Source: Nissolia schottii
Taxonomy: Eukaryota > Streptophyta > Magnoliopsida > Fabales > Fabaceae
Length of the DNA: 64,000 nt
Assembly: GCA_003254905.1 (NCBI GenBank)
Contig: QANU01008237.1
Coordinates: 305,775 to 369,774, forward strand
Direction: 5' to 3'
The notes under the pieces are model-generated. The model searched no databases, was not told the origin of the DNA, and saw nothing but the letters and a program-made list of their open reading frames with translations. This document shows, piece by piece, positions 1-12,862 of the stretch. Every line of letters starts with the position of its first letter. The stretch's first letter is position 1. The position numbers and the translations under genes were made by a program.

Positions 1-1
1 A

Positions 2-1704
2 ATGGCTTTGCTATCAGGTTGCAAAATGCTGGAGAGTTTGAGCATGAAGAGATGCTGGAATGAGGATGGATTTTATGCGGGGGAGAAAGAGATGGGGCTC
101 AGAAAGCTTGTGCTCGACAAGTGTCATTTTGATTTTGAGTTTGTGCATGTTTGTGCGCCATGCCTCACATTTTTCAAGTATTCTGGCAAGTTAGCCCTTT
201 TTACTTTAGAAGTAAGTTCACTCTTGGAAGAGGTAGAATTGGACTTCTCTCCTGAATATGAATATTCCGAGGGCCATGGCAAGGCTCTTTACAAGATGCT
301 GGAAAAATTCTCTTCTCTTAGAGTTTTGACTGTTTGCAGTTACTTGCTTCAGGTATTTTCATCACTTCTTTCTTTTATGTCACAATTACATTTGTATCAG
401 ATTTACAAACAAATCTAATCTATGAATGATGAATCTTTAGCCGTAGGATTTTCTAGTTTCGGGTATAAGGTTGACAAAATTCATGATTCACATTTCTATA
501 CAAATGTACAAACAACTAAATCCTTGATTTATTTTTTGTCACCATATATATATATATATCCTTGAGTTACATGTATAGATTAGTTCTATTGTATTCATGT
601 AGCATCAGTCATTTGAGTCAGAATTGTGCTAAAAATCTCTCACACACCGTTTGCTTTAACTTTCCTTCTTTCTGAAATACTTTTACTGTGTTTGAATTTT
701 TATTTGGTCACTGTAATTAAACTAAGATTTTGAATTTTTAGTATGTACCAAATAGATCAACATATATACGTTTGTTAAAGTCTTGATTGAATTGTATTTC
801 AACATGCTTTTGACCCTCATATACCATTGTACGAATAAAAGTGGGAAAAGAATTGGTTGGCTTTGAGTCAAATATTGTTTTTCAAATTAACTATAATCCA
901 AATTGGAACATGGAATTAGAAAATGATATATGTATATTCTTAGTTATATGTTTGATCATGTGCTAGGCTATTCCTAGTGGAAAAGAAAAGCTACGAATTC
1001 AACGCGACATGAATGTAAGACATTTGAGACTAAAATCATCTTTGCACAATGATGATTTATTTGGAATTGCTTTCATGCTCCACAGCTGCCCAAAGTTAAA
1101 GCGTCTCACCATTCAATTAGGCCTCAGGAAGATTTTGCTTGTGAGTGCAATTACTTCATAATCTGATTTCCTGTATGAACTGAATTTTTAATTTGTGTGA
1201 TTTTCCCATATTGTTTAGTAAGATATCGATTTAAATCGTGGAGTCAGGACGATCTTACTACTTTAAAAAGATTAGCCCATCACACTACTACCACTTGAAT
1301 CGGACGATCTTATGATTTAAATCGTGTTACAATTTCACGTTTTACGTTTTTATTTTGTTTTTCCTAATATCTGGATTTTGACCACCTTGCTTTTGTAGCA
1401 ATATGTGCCACCATTCAACAATGTGAGCCACGAGAAGTTCTGGACAGACACCGTGAGTCGATATAGATGCTTGAGATCAAGTCTGAAGCAGGTGGAGGTT
1501 AAGGGCTTCAAAGGGTCCGCGAATGAGGTTAAGGTGCTCACCCATTTGATAGCTCATGGGAAAGTCTTGAAAAAGATGACTATCAACGTACTAAAGGTTG
1601 ATGACCCTCGTGATTGGAATTACCAGCATTATCGTTATAGAAAGGCACAAGCCTTGCTGGAAGTTCCGAAGGCTTCAAATGATTTGGAAATCTTAGTCAT
1701 CTAA
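2..1704 (+). CDS. FBD/LRR protein (F-box/FBD family), 5'-partial, tandem copy 1
   Basis: Three exons, <2..352, 967..1140 and 1399..1704, with GT donors at 353 and 1141, AG acceptors at 965-966 and 1397-1398, all phase 0, ending in TAA. The 5' part lies before the window, so position 2 is not a real start. The visible part has leucine-rich repeat segments (CKMLESLSMKRCW, LRKLVLDKCHF, FSSLRVLTVCSYLLQ) and a C-terminal FBD domain (SSLKQVEVKGFKGSANEVKV). F-box/FBD/LRR proteins usually act as substrate receptors of SCF ubiquitin ligases. No F-box can be seen here because the N-terminus is missing. Exons 2 and 3 have exactly the same lengths (174 and 306 bases) as those of the copy at 3427-4828, so this is a tandem duplicate. 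Family assignment is firm, substrate unknown. Confidence 0.86.
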
Positions 1705-3318
1705 TTATGTCTGAGAGAGAGACAGAGAGAGAGAGAGAGTACTGCAAGTGGGTGTTGCTTCTTTAATTTACATGGTTAATTGGCTCGTTTTGTATTTGCT
1801 TTCCTATTTTTGGGGTTTAAGCTTTTCATTTAGCCATGTAAAAGAATGACACTGTTTTTATGTGTCCTTAATTATTAGTTGCTAAGACTTTGTTCTATTG
1901 TGCTTAACTATAATTAGATGCCAAGACTTTGTTTTTATTAATTCCAAGAGTAATGTGAACATATAGCTCTATAGAACCTCCACTTCAATAAGCAATCAAA
2001 CATCAGTTCTGCTGGACTATATACATGCATCGAGGTAATTTTCATACATTTGCATTTCTCAAATTCAAAACTTCCGTGGGTGTTTATTTTTAAGGATATA
2101 TCACAAGCTTCCCAATCACGAGCTTTAAAAGAGTGAAAAGGCTTACAAAATGGCCTAAAGAAAACATGTAGAAATTAAGTACCTATACGTTAGAAAATGT
2201 TAAGTATTTCAAAAGTTTTAATCCCACATTAGTTAGCACTCAATCTTTTCAAGTGTTTATATACCTTAGTTATTGTTATAATGGTAATAAGCTTAAGAAG
2301 GAAGTTGGGCCTGCGCGCATATTGGGCTCGTTAAAGTACAAATTGATTGAAAGAAGAAAGAGGACTAATATAATAAGTCAGTTTTTATTTTATTATTATT
2401 TTTTTTAACATTATTATTATTATTCCATGATTTTTTATCTATCACACCCTTGTCAAATTAATCTCACCCCCATAGGTAAGATTGATGTATCCATTAAAAT
2501 AATGGATGAAGAGTTTTTAATAAATTAACCTATTCAATTTGTCATGTACACCAAACACTCGATAAAACAATAGAAGATTTGATAAGTTTATCCACTGTGA
2601 CCTAATTCGGCATGCCAAACCTCCTTAAAAGAAACAAATATGTATAAGTTGTCATTTCATTATATTATTATTTTCTTTCTTATGTATAATCTTCTCCACG
2701 TAATTAATTTGTAAATATATTACTATATATAAAATATAAAATCTTGTTTCTTCTACTAGAAATATAAAATATAAAATCTAATCTTTCATGAATTGGAAAA
2801 AAACAAGATTCCAATTGACCGTTGGAAATGATTATTACCGATTTTAAAAGTAATATATAGACTAACATTAACTACTATCTTATCTAACATATGATTTATA
2901 CATCAACTCTTTTAAAAAAAAAAATCTGACTAGAATAAGTGTACCTTCATGTAATGGAAAAAAATGTTGGTTAAAATCATACTAATTAATTGTTTTTTTA
3001 AAAAAAAAATGTCAAACTTCAACTTTTAATTAGACTTGTAGTCAAAATTCTCCACGCCAAAATACGGTATGTGTTTATGTATAAGATTTGATAAATACCC
3101 TTAATGAGAAAAATTGTTAGTGGGATCATTTCAAGATATGAATATAGACCATGCATGGACTATTTCCTTAATTTATTCTTTTAACAGCGGTGTGCATTAA
3201 TTGTCATATAACTAGTATAATATAGTTCCTTAATATATAGTATAATATATCTAGACATATGCGCATAGACACTATACACTAACGATAGTATATTTGATGC
3301 AGCATATACAAATAGCAC
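1705..3318. other. AT-rich spacer between tandem FBD genes
   Basis: No coding sequence is visible. A GA-rich run follows the stop codon of copy 1 (1711-1738). The stretch to about 2165 is the duplicated 3' flank: recognisable parts recur at about 5056-5400 behind copy 2 (for example the shared string GCTTACAAAATGGCCTAAAG). The rest, 2200-3300, is poly(A/T)-rich with no recognisable element. No F-box exon for copy 2 was found here. Confidence 0.6.
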
Positions 3319-3325
3319 TATATAA
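3319..3325 (+). promoter_or_regulatory. Putative TATA box of FBD/LRR copy 2
   Basis: TATATAA lies 102 bases before the ATG at 3427, a normal distance for a plant TATA box plus a short leader. It supports the view that copy 2 is transcribed from here as an F-box-less gene rather than being the 3' part of a longer gene. Confidence 0.45.
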
Positions 3326-3426
3326 GGTTGGCAGCGGGTGGTGGCTTCATTCTCCACCGAATGCAATAGAAAACCTCGGTAACCAAATAGTCCCCACAAC
3401 CATATCATCAATAATCATATATAGCC

Positions 3427-4828
3427 ATGGAGTTGAGTTTTGAGACGTGTAGCTTCTCTTTGAAGCTATCAATGCCCGAAATTGAAGAGGAGTTCGTGGA
3501 AAGGTGCATGTCTTTTGCCACAAGACACAAGGTGAAAGAGTTGAAACTTGATTTCACTAGTGCAGATTTGAACGAGGGCAAGGAGGTTGATTTTGGTCAT
3601 GACCATCCTGGCCGGTTTGAATTACCAAGGAATGTATACACACTCGATTGCCTTGAGTATTTGGACTTGTGTTCGTGTCGTTTTCTTGAGAATGGTTTGT
3701 CTAACTTCCAAGGACTCACAAAAGTTTCCTTTGGTTGGATGGAAGTGGCAACTGATGCCATCAAGAACTTGCTATCAAATTGCAAAGTGCTTGAAAGTTT
3801 GAGCATGAAGAGATGTTGGAACGAGGATGGATTTGAAGGAGGGATGGAGAAGGCAGCGGGGCTCACAAAGCTTGTCCTTGACAAGTGTCACTTTCATTTT
3901 GATTATGTGCAAGTTTTTGCACCCTTTTTGATGTTTTTCAGGTATTCTGGGAAGATGTGTCATTTTGAGCTAGACGTGGGTTCACTCATGAACGAGGTAC
4001 AATTGGACCTCTCTCTTGAATCTGAATTTGAGGGACATGGTGATAATCTTTACGATACTGTGGAAAGATTCTCTTCTGTTAGACTTTTGACTGTCTGCAG
4101 TTACTTGCTTCAGGTTTTTTCATCACCTTTGTTTTCATATATATATTTTTTTTAAGGTTCAGCTTGTTTTGAGATAAAAATATGAGATAAAATTTGATAC
4201 TATAGTTTGCTATAACGGTTTATGTTTGATTATGTGCTAGGTTATTCCTAGTGGAAAAGAAAAGCTACGGATTCAACATGACATGAATGTTAAGCATTTG
4301 ATACTAAAGTCAGCTTTGCATGATAATGATTTATTTGGAATCGCTTTCATGCTCAACAGCTGCCCAATGTTAGAATGTCTAACCATTGAATTAGACCGCA
4401 GCATAATTATGCTTGTGAGTGCAATTTACTTTATAATTTGATTTCTCATTTAGCATTTGTCTAATTTTCCCAGAAAAAAAAATAGGTAGTTAATTAAGCG
4501 TTGTTGTATATATGTATTGTAGCAATATGTGCCACCATTCAACAATGTGACCCACGAGACATTCTGGAGTGAACACGTGAGTCAATATAGATGCTTGAGA
4601 TCAAGTCTGAAGGAGGTGGAGGTTAAGGGCTTCAAAGGGTCCGCGAATGAGGTTAAGGTGCTCACCAATTTGATAGCTTATGGGGAAGTCCTTAAAAAGA
4701 TGACTATCAACATACCAAAGGCTGATGATCCTAGCGCTTGGAATTGGCAGCCTTATCGCCATAGAAAGGCACAAGTCTTGCTGAAAGCTCCAAAGGCTTC
4801 AAATGATTTGGAAATCTTAATCGTCTAA
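3427..4828 (+). CDS. FBD/LRR protein lacking an F-box, tandem copy 2
   Basis: Exons 3427..4113, 4241..4414 and 4523..4828 are all phase 0 with GT..AG junctions and give about 388 residues ending in TAA. The protein begins directly with the LRR part (FATRHKVKELKLDF near residue 30), continues through LRR motifs and ends in an FBD domain (LKEVEVKGFKGSANEVKV). The usual N-terminal F-box of about 45 residues is absent and I found none upstream. A TATA-like box sits 102 bases before the ATG. The copy is very similar to the gene at 2-1704, including identical lengths for exons 2 and 3. Without an F-box it would not join an SCF complex in the usual way, so it may be a decoy, a regulator or a decaying duplicate. 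Family assignment is firm, function inferred. Confidence 0.85.
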
Positions 4829-5461
4829 TTATATATGTCTCAGAGAGAGAGCTAACACTACATGTGGATGATGCTTCTTTAATTTATCGTGCTTAATATA
4901 TTATTAGTTTCTATAAGACTCTTGCTCGATTGGGGTACGTGTTTTGAGGTTTTGTTTGTAATTTTTTCTTTCTTTCTTAATCTGTATAGGTCGTGCCTTC
5001 TTTTTCCCTATGAGGTTTTTTATTGAGGCATTACCTATATATATGGATTTGATTGGCTCGTTTTGTATTTGCAAGCCTTTCATTTAGCCATCTAATAAAA
5101 AGACTCTGTTTTTATATGTGTGCTTAATTATTAGTCGCTAAGATTTTGTTTTATTGTGCTTAATTATAATTAGTTGTTAAGACTTTGTTTTATTAATTCC
5201 AGAGTTTTATGAACATATAGCTCTATAGAACCTTCATTTCAATATGCAATCAAACATCAATTGCGTTGGATTAATTTTCATACATTTACATTTCTTAAAA
5301 TCAAAACTTTCGTGTTAATTTTAGGAGAAATCACAAGCCTCCCAACTACGAGCTCTAAAAGAGCCAAAAATAAAAAAAGCTTACAAAATGGCCTAAAGAA
5401 AAATATGTAAATTTGTAACCTAGGTAAGTGGTAAAATAAATAACTTTACTTGATTTTTTTT
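4829..5461. other. 3' flank of FBD copy 2, duplicated sequence
   Basis: No gene. Starts with a GA-rich stretch after the stop, then repeats the downstream flank of copy 1 with small indels, to about 5410. It shows that the tandem duplication included at least 450-600 bases of 3' sequence. It ends in T's against the N gap. Confidence 0.6.
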
Positions 5462-5973
5462 NNNNNNNNNNNNNNNNNNNNNNNNNNNNNNNNNNNNNNN
5501 NNNNNNNNNNNNNNNNNNNNNNNNNNNNNNNNNNNNNNNNNNNNNNNNNNNNNNNNNNNNNNNNNNNNNNNNNNNNNNNNNNNNNNNNNNNNNNNNNNNN
5601 NNNNNNNNNNNNNNNNNNNNNNNNNNNNNNNNNNNNNNNNNNNNNNNNNNNNNNNNNNNNNNNNNNNNNNNNNNNNNNNNNNNNNNNNNNNNNNNNNNNN
5701 NNNNNNNNNNNNNNNNNNNNNNNNNNNNNNNNNNNNNNNNNNNNNNNNNNNNNNNNNNNNNNNNNNNNNNNNNNNNNNNNNNNNNNNNNNNNNNNNNNNN
5801 NNNNNNNNNNNNNNNNNNNNNNNNNNNNNNNNNNNNNNNNNNNNNNNNNNNNNNNNNNNNNNNNNNNNNNNNNNNNNNNNNNNNNNNNNNNNNNNNNNNN
5901 NNNNNNNNNNNNNNNNNNNNNNNNNNNNNNNNNNNNNNNNNNNNNNNNNNNNNNNNNNNNNNNNNNNNNNNNN
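5462..5973. other. Assembly gap (512 N)
   Basis: 512 undetermined bases, with a T run on the left and an A run on the right. The gap is just downstream, in gene sense, of exon 5 of the SGP1-type GTPase, and most probably hides its last exon. Confidence 0.98.
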
Positions 5974-6113
5974 AAAAAAAAAAAAGCAAAATTAATTTTG
6001 AGCTTTTAGAATTGATTTTGGCACACCAAACCAAAAGTCCAAACATGCACCAACAGAATGTTACTAAACACAATTTTAATGTAAGTTGCAGCAATACATT
6101 GTTACTTATTTAC

Positions 6114-8206
6114 CTGTGTTACAATTGTCCATTGCAAATCTGGGGGAAGTCTAACAAAATCATCAAATTTGGTTCCTATTAGAACAGGAATTGCAGTCTG
6201 CAAAGTGAAAATAACATGTCCATCATAAGTAACCTCACCAAAATATGTCAAATTTATGATATAATTAACCATCTTAAAACTTCACTTATATTAATTAATA
6301 AAGCCACTTTGATATCTAGAACAAATTAATAGCACACATCAACCAATTATCAATAATCGGTTCCTTTCTCTGTCTAGTTGCAAATGAATAATTGAATGTG
6401 TCAGATTTCCTCTTTTTCTTTCAAAGGTGTGTACAAAAGCAACACTTTATTCAATGGTATATAACTTTAACAAAGATAATTCATGCAAGTAATTCGAAAA
6501 GTATTGGCCAAGTAAAATCAAATTCTGGTACCTGATTCCACTTTCTTGCTTCACTATACCATCCAAAAACACTGTCAAAAACACACACCAAAAGTATACA
6601 AAACCCAAATCATTATTTCTATCATTACATTTATAAGAAGTTACCACATAGAACTTAGCATATAATCATATAGATAATAATTATCTACCTATTAAGTGTG
6701 CAACGACTTGTGAGATCGAACATGATCAAAATTGCAACTGCATCTTTACAAGCCATAGGAATTTGATCCAGGGATTTTTTGTCACCTATGAAACACAACA
6801 AAAGAAAATTAGAAAAATGGAAATGCAAATGTGACAGAACAAAAAGGCAGAGAAATTAAGGGAATTATTATAGTTTTAATTAAACAAAAATCACCTGCAA
6901 CATCCCATATACTAAAGGAAATACGAGCTCCTTGAACAAGCAATGTCTTGTCCATTAGATTAAGTCCTTCCATCTGAAGGCCCCTCTTTTCCTGCTCATT
7001 TCCTACATACTTTATCTGAGAAAAGCAGTTCACATAGATAACCCAATTAGCTAGCTACTTGTTAGATATAAAAAAAATAATAATAATAATAGAGAAATGT
7101 TATTTGTACATAACTTGTAATCACTTAAATTAAAATATTATGTCCGCGGTTTAAAAGTGACAATTTCAAATCCTACGTGTCAAATAATAATTTTAAAATT
7201 TGGAAATAATCTCTTTTTTTTCTAGGGAAAAATTGTGTAAAACCTCATTAGGTACCAGTCTCATGCATTTAACTGTGCTTTTAGCAGGCATTGAGCGCGA
7301 TTTAAAATTAGTATGTAGATTTAAAACTTCAACTAAAATACATATTGTAACTGTGACCACCCCACATTGATTAAAATACATCTCTATGTACAGATAACGG
7401 AACTATAAACCATCACTAATAGTTACCACTAAGGCTATGTTTGGTTTGAGAGTTAAAGTAAGATGAATTCATGAGTAGGTATGAATCAAATTTAGGTAAT
7501 TGTAGTATAATATAAAATCATTAAAATTATTTTCTTTTATCAACTTAAGCTTTGAAAAGAGATGATTTTTGATATAGTATTAGAGTTATTATGACAAAGA
7601 GATCAAGACTTCAATACTTTACGACTCCATTAAAAAAAAAAATATTCATATTACAAACTAAAAAAGTTCTTACATAAAAAAAAATATGTAAAGAGATATA
7701 ATATAAAACTATTAAAATTCGCTTCTCCACCCTAAACCGTGTAAAATTAAGAAGAACAAGGGGAAAAAAAAGGGCTATTTCAAAGGAATGAAAACAGAGG
7801 AGTTTGGTAAAGTAAGAGAAATACAGAACAAAAAAGCATAGCTTACCAAAAATGTAGTTTTTCCAATATGGCAATCACCCAATAAACTGATCTTCAGGTT
7901 CACCAAATCCGAATCCGTGTCCGTGTCATACCCGCTGCTTTGGACGAGGAAGCCCTCGTGGTCGGCCGCAGCCGGCGGCGAGGAAGAAGGAGAGTCCCTT
8001 GGGCTGCGGCGGCGGCCGAGGGGCAATCTCCGGTAGTGAGCTGGCCTTCCAATAGAACAAACAAGGAGCCTATCCCAAATGTAACGGAAAAAGTCACCAA
8101 CAAAGGATACCCTTTGGAACACACCCCACCTTATGTCCACATGAACAATCTTCCTGCATAGTTGTGACATCTTCCTACTTGTTTCATGAATTATCTTATT
8201 GGCCAT
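6114..8206 (-). CDS. SGP1: Septum-promoting GTP-binding protein (Spg1/Tem1-type small GTPase), 3' end lost in gap
   Basis: Ras-superfamily GTPase of the Spg1/Tem1 group, which in yeasts starts the septation/mitotic-exit network and in plants works with MAP4K partners. Exons on the minus strand: 8206..7847, 7015..6895, 6785..6689, 6571..6532, 6197..6114; phases match at every junction. Visible protein is 234 residues. A basic, serine-rich N-terminal extension (RYIWDRLLVCS, RRLPLGRRR) precedes the P-loop GDCHIGKT (110-117). The G3 region reads WDVAGD (158-162), where Ras proteins have DTAGQ. G4 is TKFD (215-218). Exon 5 ends at a clean donor (CAG|GTAAAT), so a last exon of about 50 residues is expected within or beyond the N gap. 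An in-frame ATG at 8170 (MSQLCRKIV) matches the start of the Arabidopsis protein better than the one at 8206. Confidence 0.93.
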
Positions 8207-8866
8207 AGAGACTAATAATAAGGTTTGGTTTTGTGGTGATAGACATGGGAGATATAGCTATGTATGTATGTGTGTATGTTGTTGTTCTTGTTGTTGTGGT
8301 GTGTTTGGTTTTTTTTTTTACTTTTGGTTTTTGGTTTGTGTGTTTTTGGTGCTACTAACTAACGCAGGGACCAGAGATTGGAAGAAGGGTCACTGTTTGA
8401 TATAGGGGACAGTTGACCGGCATTTTCTTTTTTCTATTTTAGTTTTCTTTTTCTTCCAAACACTCCCTCCAAGTGATGGCTCCTTGGTTTGTGAGTAGGG
8501 TTGGGTTGGAGAAAAATGAAGATTGCCGTGGGAGGGATGCTAGGAGAATAGACATATATATTGTTAATATTGCAATATAAATTATATACCAACGAACCCG
8601 CACATCATGCTGAAGTTGTTTTAGTTTAATTAGACGTCCCTGTGTCAGATCTCAGAAGAAAGGATTTTATTGTTCTAGAAGTTTTATTCCGCTCGAATAT
8701 GATTGTCTCATATAAAATAATACATAGTCATGTTTTTATGATGATTTAATTTGATAATTATTAAACAATTACGTTTATAAAAGTATAAGGTCAACGATAG
8801 TGAATCAACTATAGTAAATTTTATTGCAGTAAATTGTACAACTTAATGTAATGATCTAAAGAGTCC

Positions 8867-9081
8867 TGCTACACGTACACTAAAAAATATACATCATACA
8901 TATACCGTATACTTATTTACATAAAGTTTGTGTTTTACTGTTTGTAATGTTTGTGCACTTAATTAAGTATAATTGAAAATATCATCTATACGTTTGTAAT
9001 GTTTGTGCACTCATGAGAATAAAGTTTGTGCATTATTAATGGTGTATGTATGAGTATATAAAATTAGGTGTACATGTAGCA
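8867..9081. mobile_element. Short TIR element with TTTGTGCA subrepeats
   Basis: Bounded by TGCTACACGTACAC on the left and GTGTACATGTAGCA on the right, a 14-bp inverted repeat with one mismatch. The inner flanks are also partly inverted (ACATCATACATATACC against GGTGTATGTATGAGTATAT). The inside has several GTTTGTGCA or ATGTTTGTGCAC units. Longer relatives lie at about 24350-25545, 38800-39780 and 60613-60890. I saw no clear target-site duplication, so the superfamily is unknown. No coding sequence. Confidence 0.6.
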
Positions 9082-11179
9082 TTTTTGTTATCTAAAAGTT
9101 GTCAGATTAAATTGTGGTAATATTATTTCTTGAATACATGTAATTTGACAAAAATAAAAGGCAATATAAATTTTTTGTGTTTAATTAATATAAGATGAGA
9201 ATGTGAGAAGCTATAGATTAATATCTTGTAATTTATGTGATTTTTATTAAATGATTTTTTAAGAAATAACAACTCATTTACTTTACAAGTCATCGAATGT
9301 TAAATGATCTAAAGTTAATTAAAAATATCTCTATACTTAAAAGAAGAAATGTGGATTTTATATTCACATGACTTGAAGTTTACATTTATTTGAAGTGCAA
9401 TTTAATATGTATGCGTATATTGAATAAAACTGATGTGAAAATATCTTTGTCGAGATGTACTTAGCATCTTATGTGATGAGATGTGGTGCTTTGAAAATAA
9501 ACAAAAGAAGCGATTTAGAGAGAGATAGTTATCTGGTGTGGAAAGGATGCATGATGAAACCACGTGGCATGATTTCTCGTTTAGAATTCAGGGCACACTT
9601 GAGTAGTACTTTTGATACTATGGCCGAAAATTAAAGAATATATGAATTAATGAATGAATTTTATATTAAACATTTTTTTTTAAAAAAAATTCAAGGGTGA
9701 AAAACTTTCGGTTCAAGTTTCATTGATTCACTTGTTAGTTTAAATGAAAGAAAGCAACTAAGAAAGATTAATTAATTACGTAAATCTCTTAAGTAACAAG
9801 TTATTTTTATTTATCAACTTTAAATATTTTGGACTCAATTTAATACTAACAAATAATTAAAAAAAGATTAATTAATTACGTGTGTTAAAGTATTTAATTA
9901 CGTGATTAATTGGTGATGTTCTGAAAACAAAGAATTGGTAAAAATAAAATTTATGTGGTGATTGGTTTGAGAAACAGTAAAATTTTAAACAAAGAATAGA
10001 GATATCATAAATTTAAATGCCATATATCTTATATATTTTATATTTTAATAAGAAGCCAGTACATAAATAATTAAATACAAACATTTTTAATATGCGTCAT
10101 GTTAAACGCCTCCAATATATTTAGAGATATATGGGGTAATCAAAACGCGTCTTTGAATTTTGTTTTTATGCCAATTAGTCAATAGCCAAAATCATATATA
10201 GCAACAAATATATAGACGCTGTTTACGCTTTGAGTATGGTTCATTTCCTACAGTGACAAATAACCAATTCGGTATGATAATAATAAATTAATCAATAATA
10301 AAAGAAAGGACCAATTAGATTCTAGTACTTAAGTAATTACACATTAGGGGATTACAATGCAATTAATCATGCGCTAATTGTATTTGAGATTAATATATGT
10401 CATCTAATATTGTTTGATGTGTGTTTAGTAGAACATCAATTTGTTGGTATGATTAATGACAAATTATCAGAAAATTCTTCTCTGATTGGTGGATCTAAAT
10501 CAAGTTAGCAGAAACTATTGGATAAAAGAAAAAAGGCTGCTACAACTCTGCAACACTTCTAGCATCTTTTACCCTTTGCACCAGAAATGTTTGATTAAAA
10601 AAAAACCAAAAGCATGCAAATATGTCCGAATTTGATTCGTTCTCCTTGAAATCTCCCTATTAAATTACCATATAATATATTTATTTATATGTATATTATT
10701 ATAGGCGCCATCATTTGACTCACCAACCATGGTGTCTGCACATGGTAAAAGGTTATACTGAGAAAAAATGTAAAAATAATAAAGGAAAAGGGGTAAATTA
10801 AAAAAAAGCTTTATTGCTATTGTATTTGATTTGCATTATATTAATTTCTTCTATCGATGCCTTTGAAGGTTTCCATGGTTCTATTCTTAAAAAGTTCAAA
10901 TTAGTTTCTGATTTACGAAACTAGCAAGCAGCCCATAGCACGAGACAAGTTTGTGGAAACCAATTTCACCTTTTCCTTTCACTTTGTAGGGAGATATATA
11001 GAGATAGACACTACCACATCATACATCTAAAACCTAAAATTTAAGTAGGAGTATTAATTTATTAACGAATCTTGCTCCAAACTATGTCTTCTTCAGGAAC
11101 CTATAACTTAGTCAAGTTTGGGAAATTCTTAGGTATTTTTGGAGCAATCATTTTTATTTTGTTCTAATTTATTTATTGA

Positions 11180-11355
11180 GTGTGTTTGTTTTAAGTTTAA
11201 AAAAAATTGATAAAAAATAATTTTGATATAAAGTTTAATAAACTAAAAATAATTTTTTAAAGATTTAGATTATTTTTAAAAATTTATGTAAATATACGAA
11301 ATTAATTATTTCAGTTAAAAAGTGATTATTTTAAAATAATTGAAACAAACGCACC
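11180..11355. mobile_element. MITE with GTGTGTTTGTTT / AAACAAACGCACC ends
   Basis: A 176-bp AT-rich segment with inverted ends GTGTGTTTGTTTTAAGTTT and its imperfect complement ending TGAAACAAACGCACC. This is the usual look of hAT- or Harbinger-type MITEs. Target duplication is not clear. Confidence 0.5.
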
Positions 11356-12862
11356 TATTATTTAACACATTAATTATTATTAGTGGTTTAAAAGATAAAG
11401 ATGGTCTACCTTCATTTATTTGTTGAACAATTAATAGATTAAAGCAGAAAAGTTCTCCAACGCCAAAAACAATTTACTCAAAGTTTTATGTTAGATGTTA
11501 ATGCTTAGAGTACGAACATACGTGGCGATGACTATGGATTTTTCCATTTTGTATATTCGATCATTTAGTTTATTCTTAATTGATGTAATACTTTATTATT
11601 TACCCTCGAAATCACAATAAATCCGCATATAAAAGGTTTAGCACAAGACATCAATAGTTCTAATTAAAGATTAATTAAAACCGACAACCTAACAAGAATT
11701 TTTATTTCTTTCTTTAATATGTATGATTCTATCTTGTTAGTTACATAGATTGTGGCGTCTGGATGATGAAATGATGAAAGGTTCCCACCAAACTAGATAG
11801 TATATTAGTATATAACATGTTAGTGATTAAATAGCTCAACATAATTCCACTAAGTTCCGCATCAAGAAAATAATGATAAATAACAATAATTCCACTAGGT
11901 TACACATATGCATGAGTTGGGTATTATTGATTGTGATATTATAGATTTAAGATTTTTCGTAACTTCATCATCAGTTAACTACAAATTTGGGTTTCACTAA
12001 AGTTTTTGTGCTAGATGTTGATGTCTAGAACACGATCACACACGTGTTGACAAACACAAAAAGAAAGTGAAAAAGCACACGACTTGGAAATGATGCTAAC
12101 TTGAAAAACTTGTAAATATAGGTGTAATTGAGTGATGGGGTCTTTTGCAATTGCAAATTGATATTTTGTGGAATTTGGTAAAGTTTCAAAGTGGGTTTTG
12201 TAACGTAATTGCGAAGTTTTGTCTTCCAAAAATTCCATAATTCGTGTAGTGTACGTGAAATACTTTTGGTATTGGGTAGGGTATCATCTTTATACAAATT
12301 AGTAAACTGAGCAATCTTACTCACACTCATTTGTTTTTGGAAATCACTATTATTATTTTTTAAACGAACTAAGTACTTGAACATTAACAAGAATTCTCGG
12401 ATAATAAAAAAAATAAAAATCAATTTCTTTGCTTTGAATCGGTCACACCGATAGTTACATTTATTTTCTGTTCGCAAATAACAATAATTTTCACACAGAC
12501 TAAGAAATCATTAAAATTGCACAAAACACAATAATTTATATGTATTTGAAAAAAAATATCTTTTTATCTTTTTCTCAAATTTTCTCTCTGTATTAAATTC
12601 TTCTTATTTTTATAAATACATTGAAAGAGAGTAGTTCCTAATAAATAAGGGGAAAATAGGGGGGAGGAAATAATTAATATTGCATTAAAATTTTAAAATA
12701 AAAAATATTTGCAAAATATTATTTTTGTTAAAAAGATTGTTATTAGTAGACAGAGGGAGTAATTCTTTAAAGAAAATGTTCAATCAATTTGAAAATATTC
12801 ATGATGACAAACATTGTATGAGCAAATTTGACATGTGTGTCAAGTATTTCACCAAAAGGAAG

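Larger units (their letters stand above)
8207..12862. other. AT-rich intergenic region with transposon remnants
   Basis: No gene is supported. Besides the promoter side of the GTPase gene it contains two small terminal-inverted-repeat elements (8867-9081 and 11180-11355). GAGGGAGTA at about 12754-12762 resembles a Stowaway-type end, but no partner was found. Short ORFs near 12011-12477 are AT-rich and match nothing I know. Confidence 0.6.

Noticed and set aside
5420..6094. ORFs crossing the N gap on both strands
   Set aside because: They are open only because N's have no stops.
12011..12477. 75- and 150-residue minus-strand ORFs
   Set aside because: AT-rich, overlapping in two frames, no recognisable motif or splice partners.
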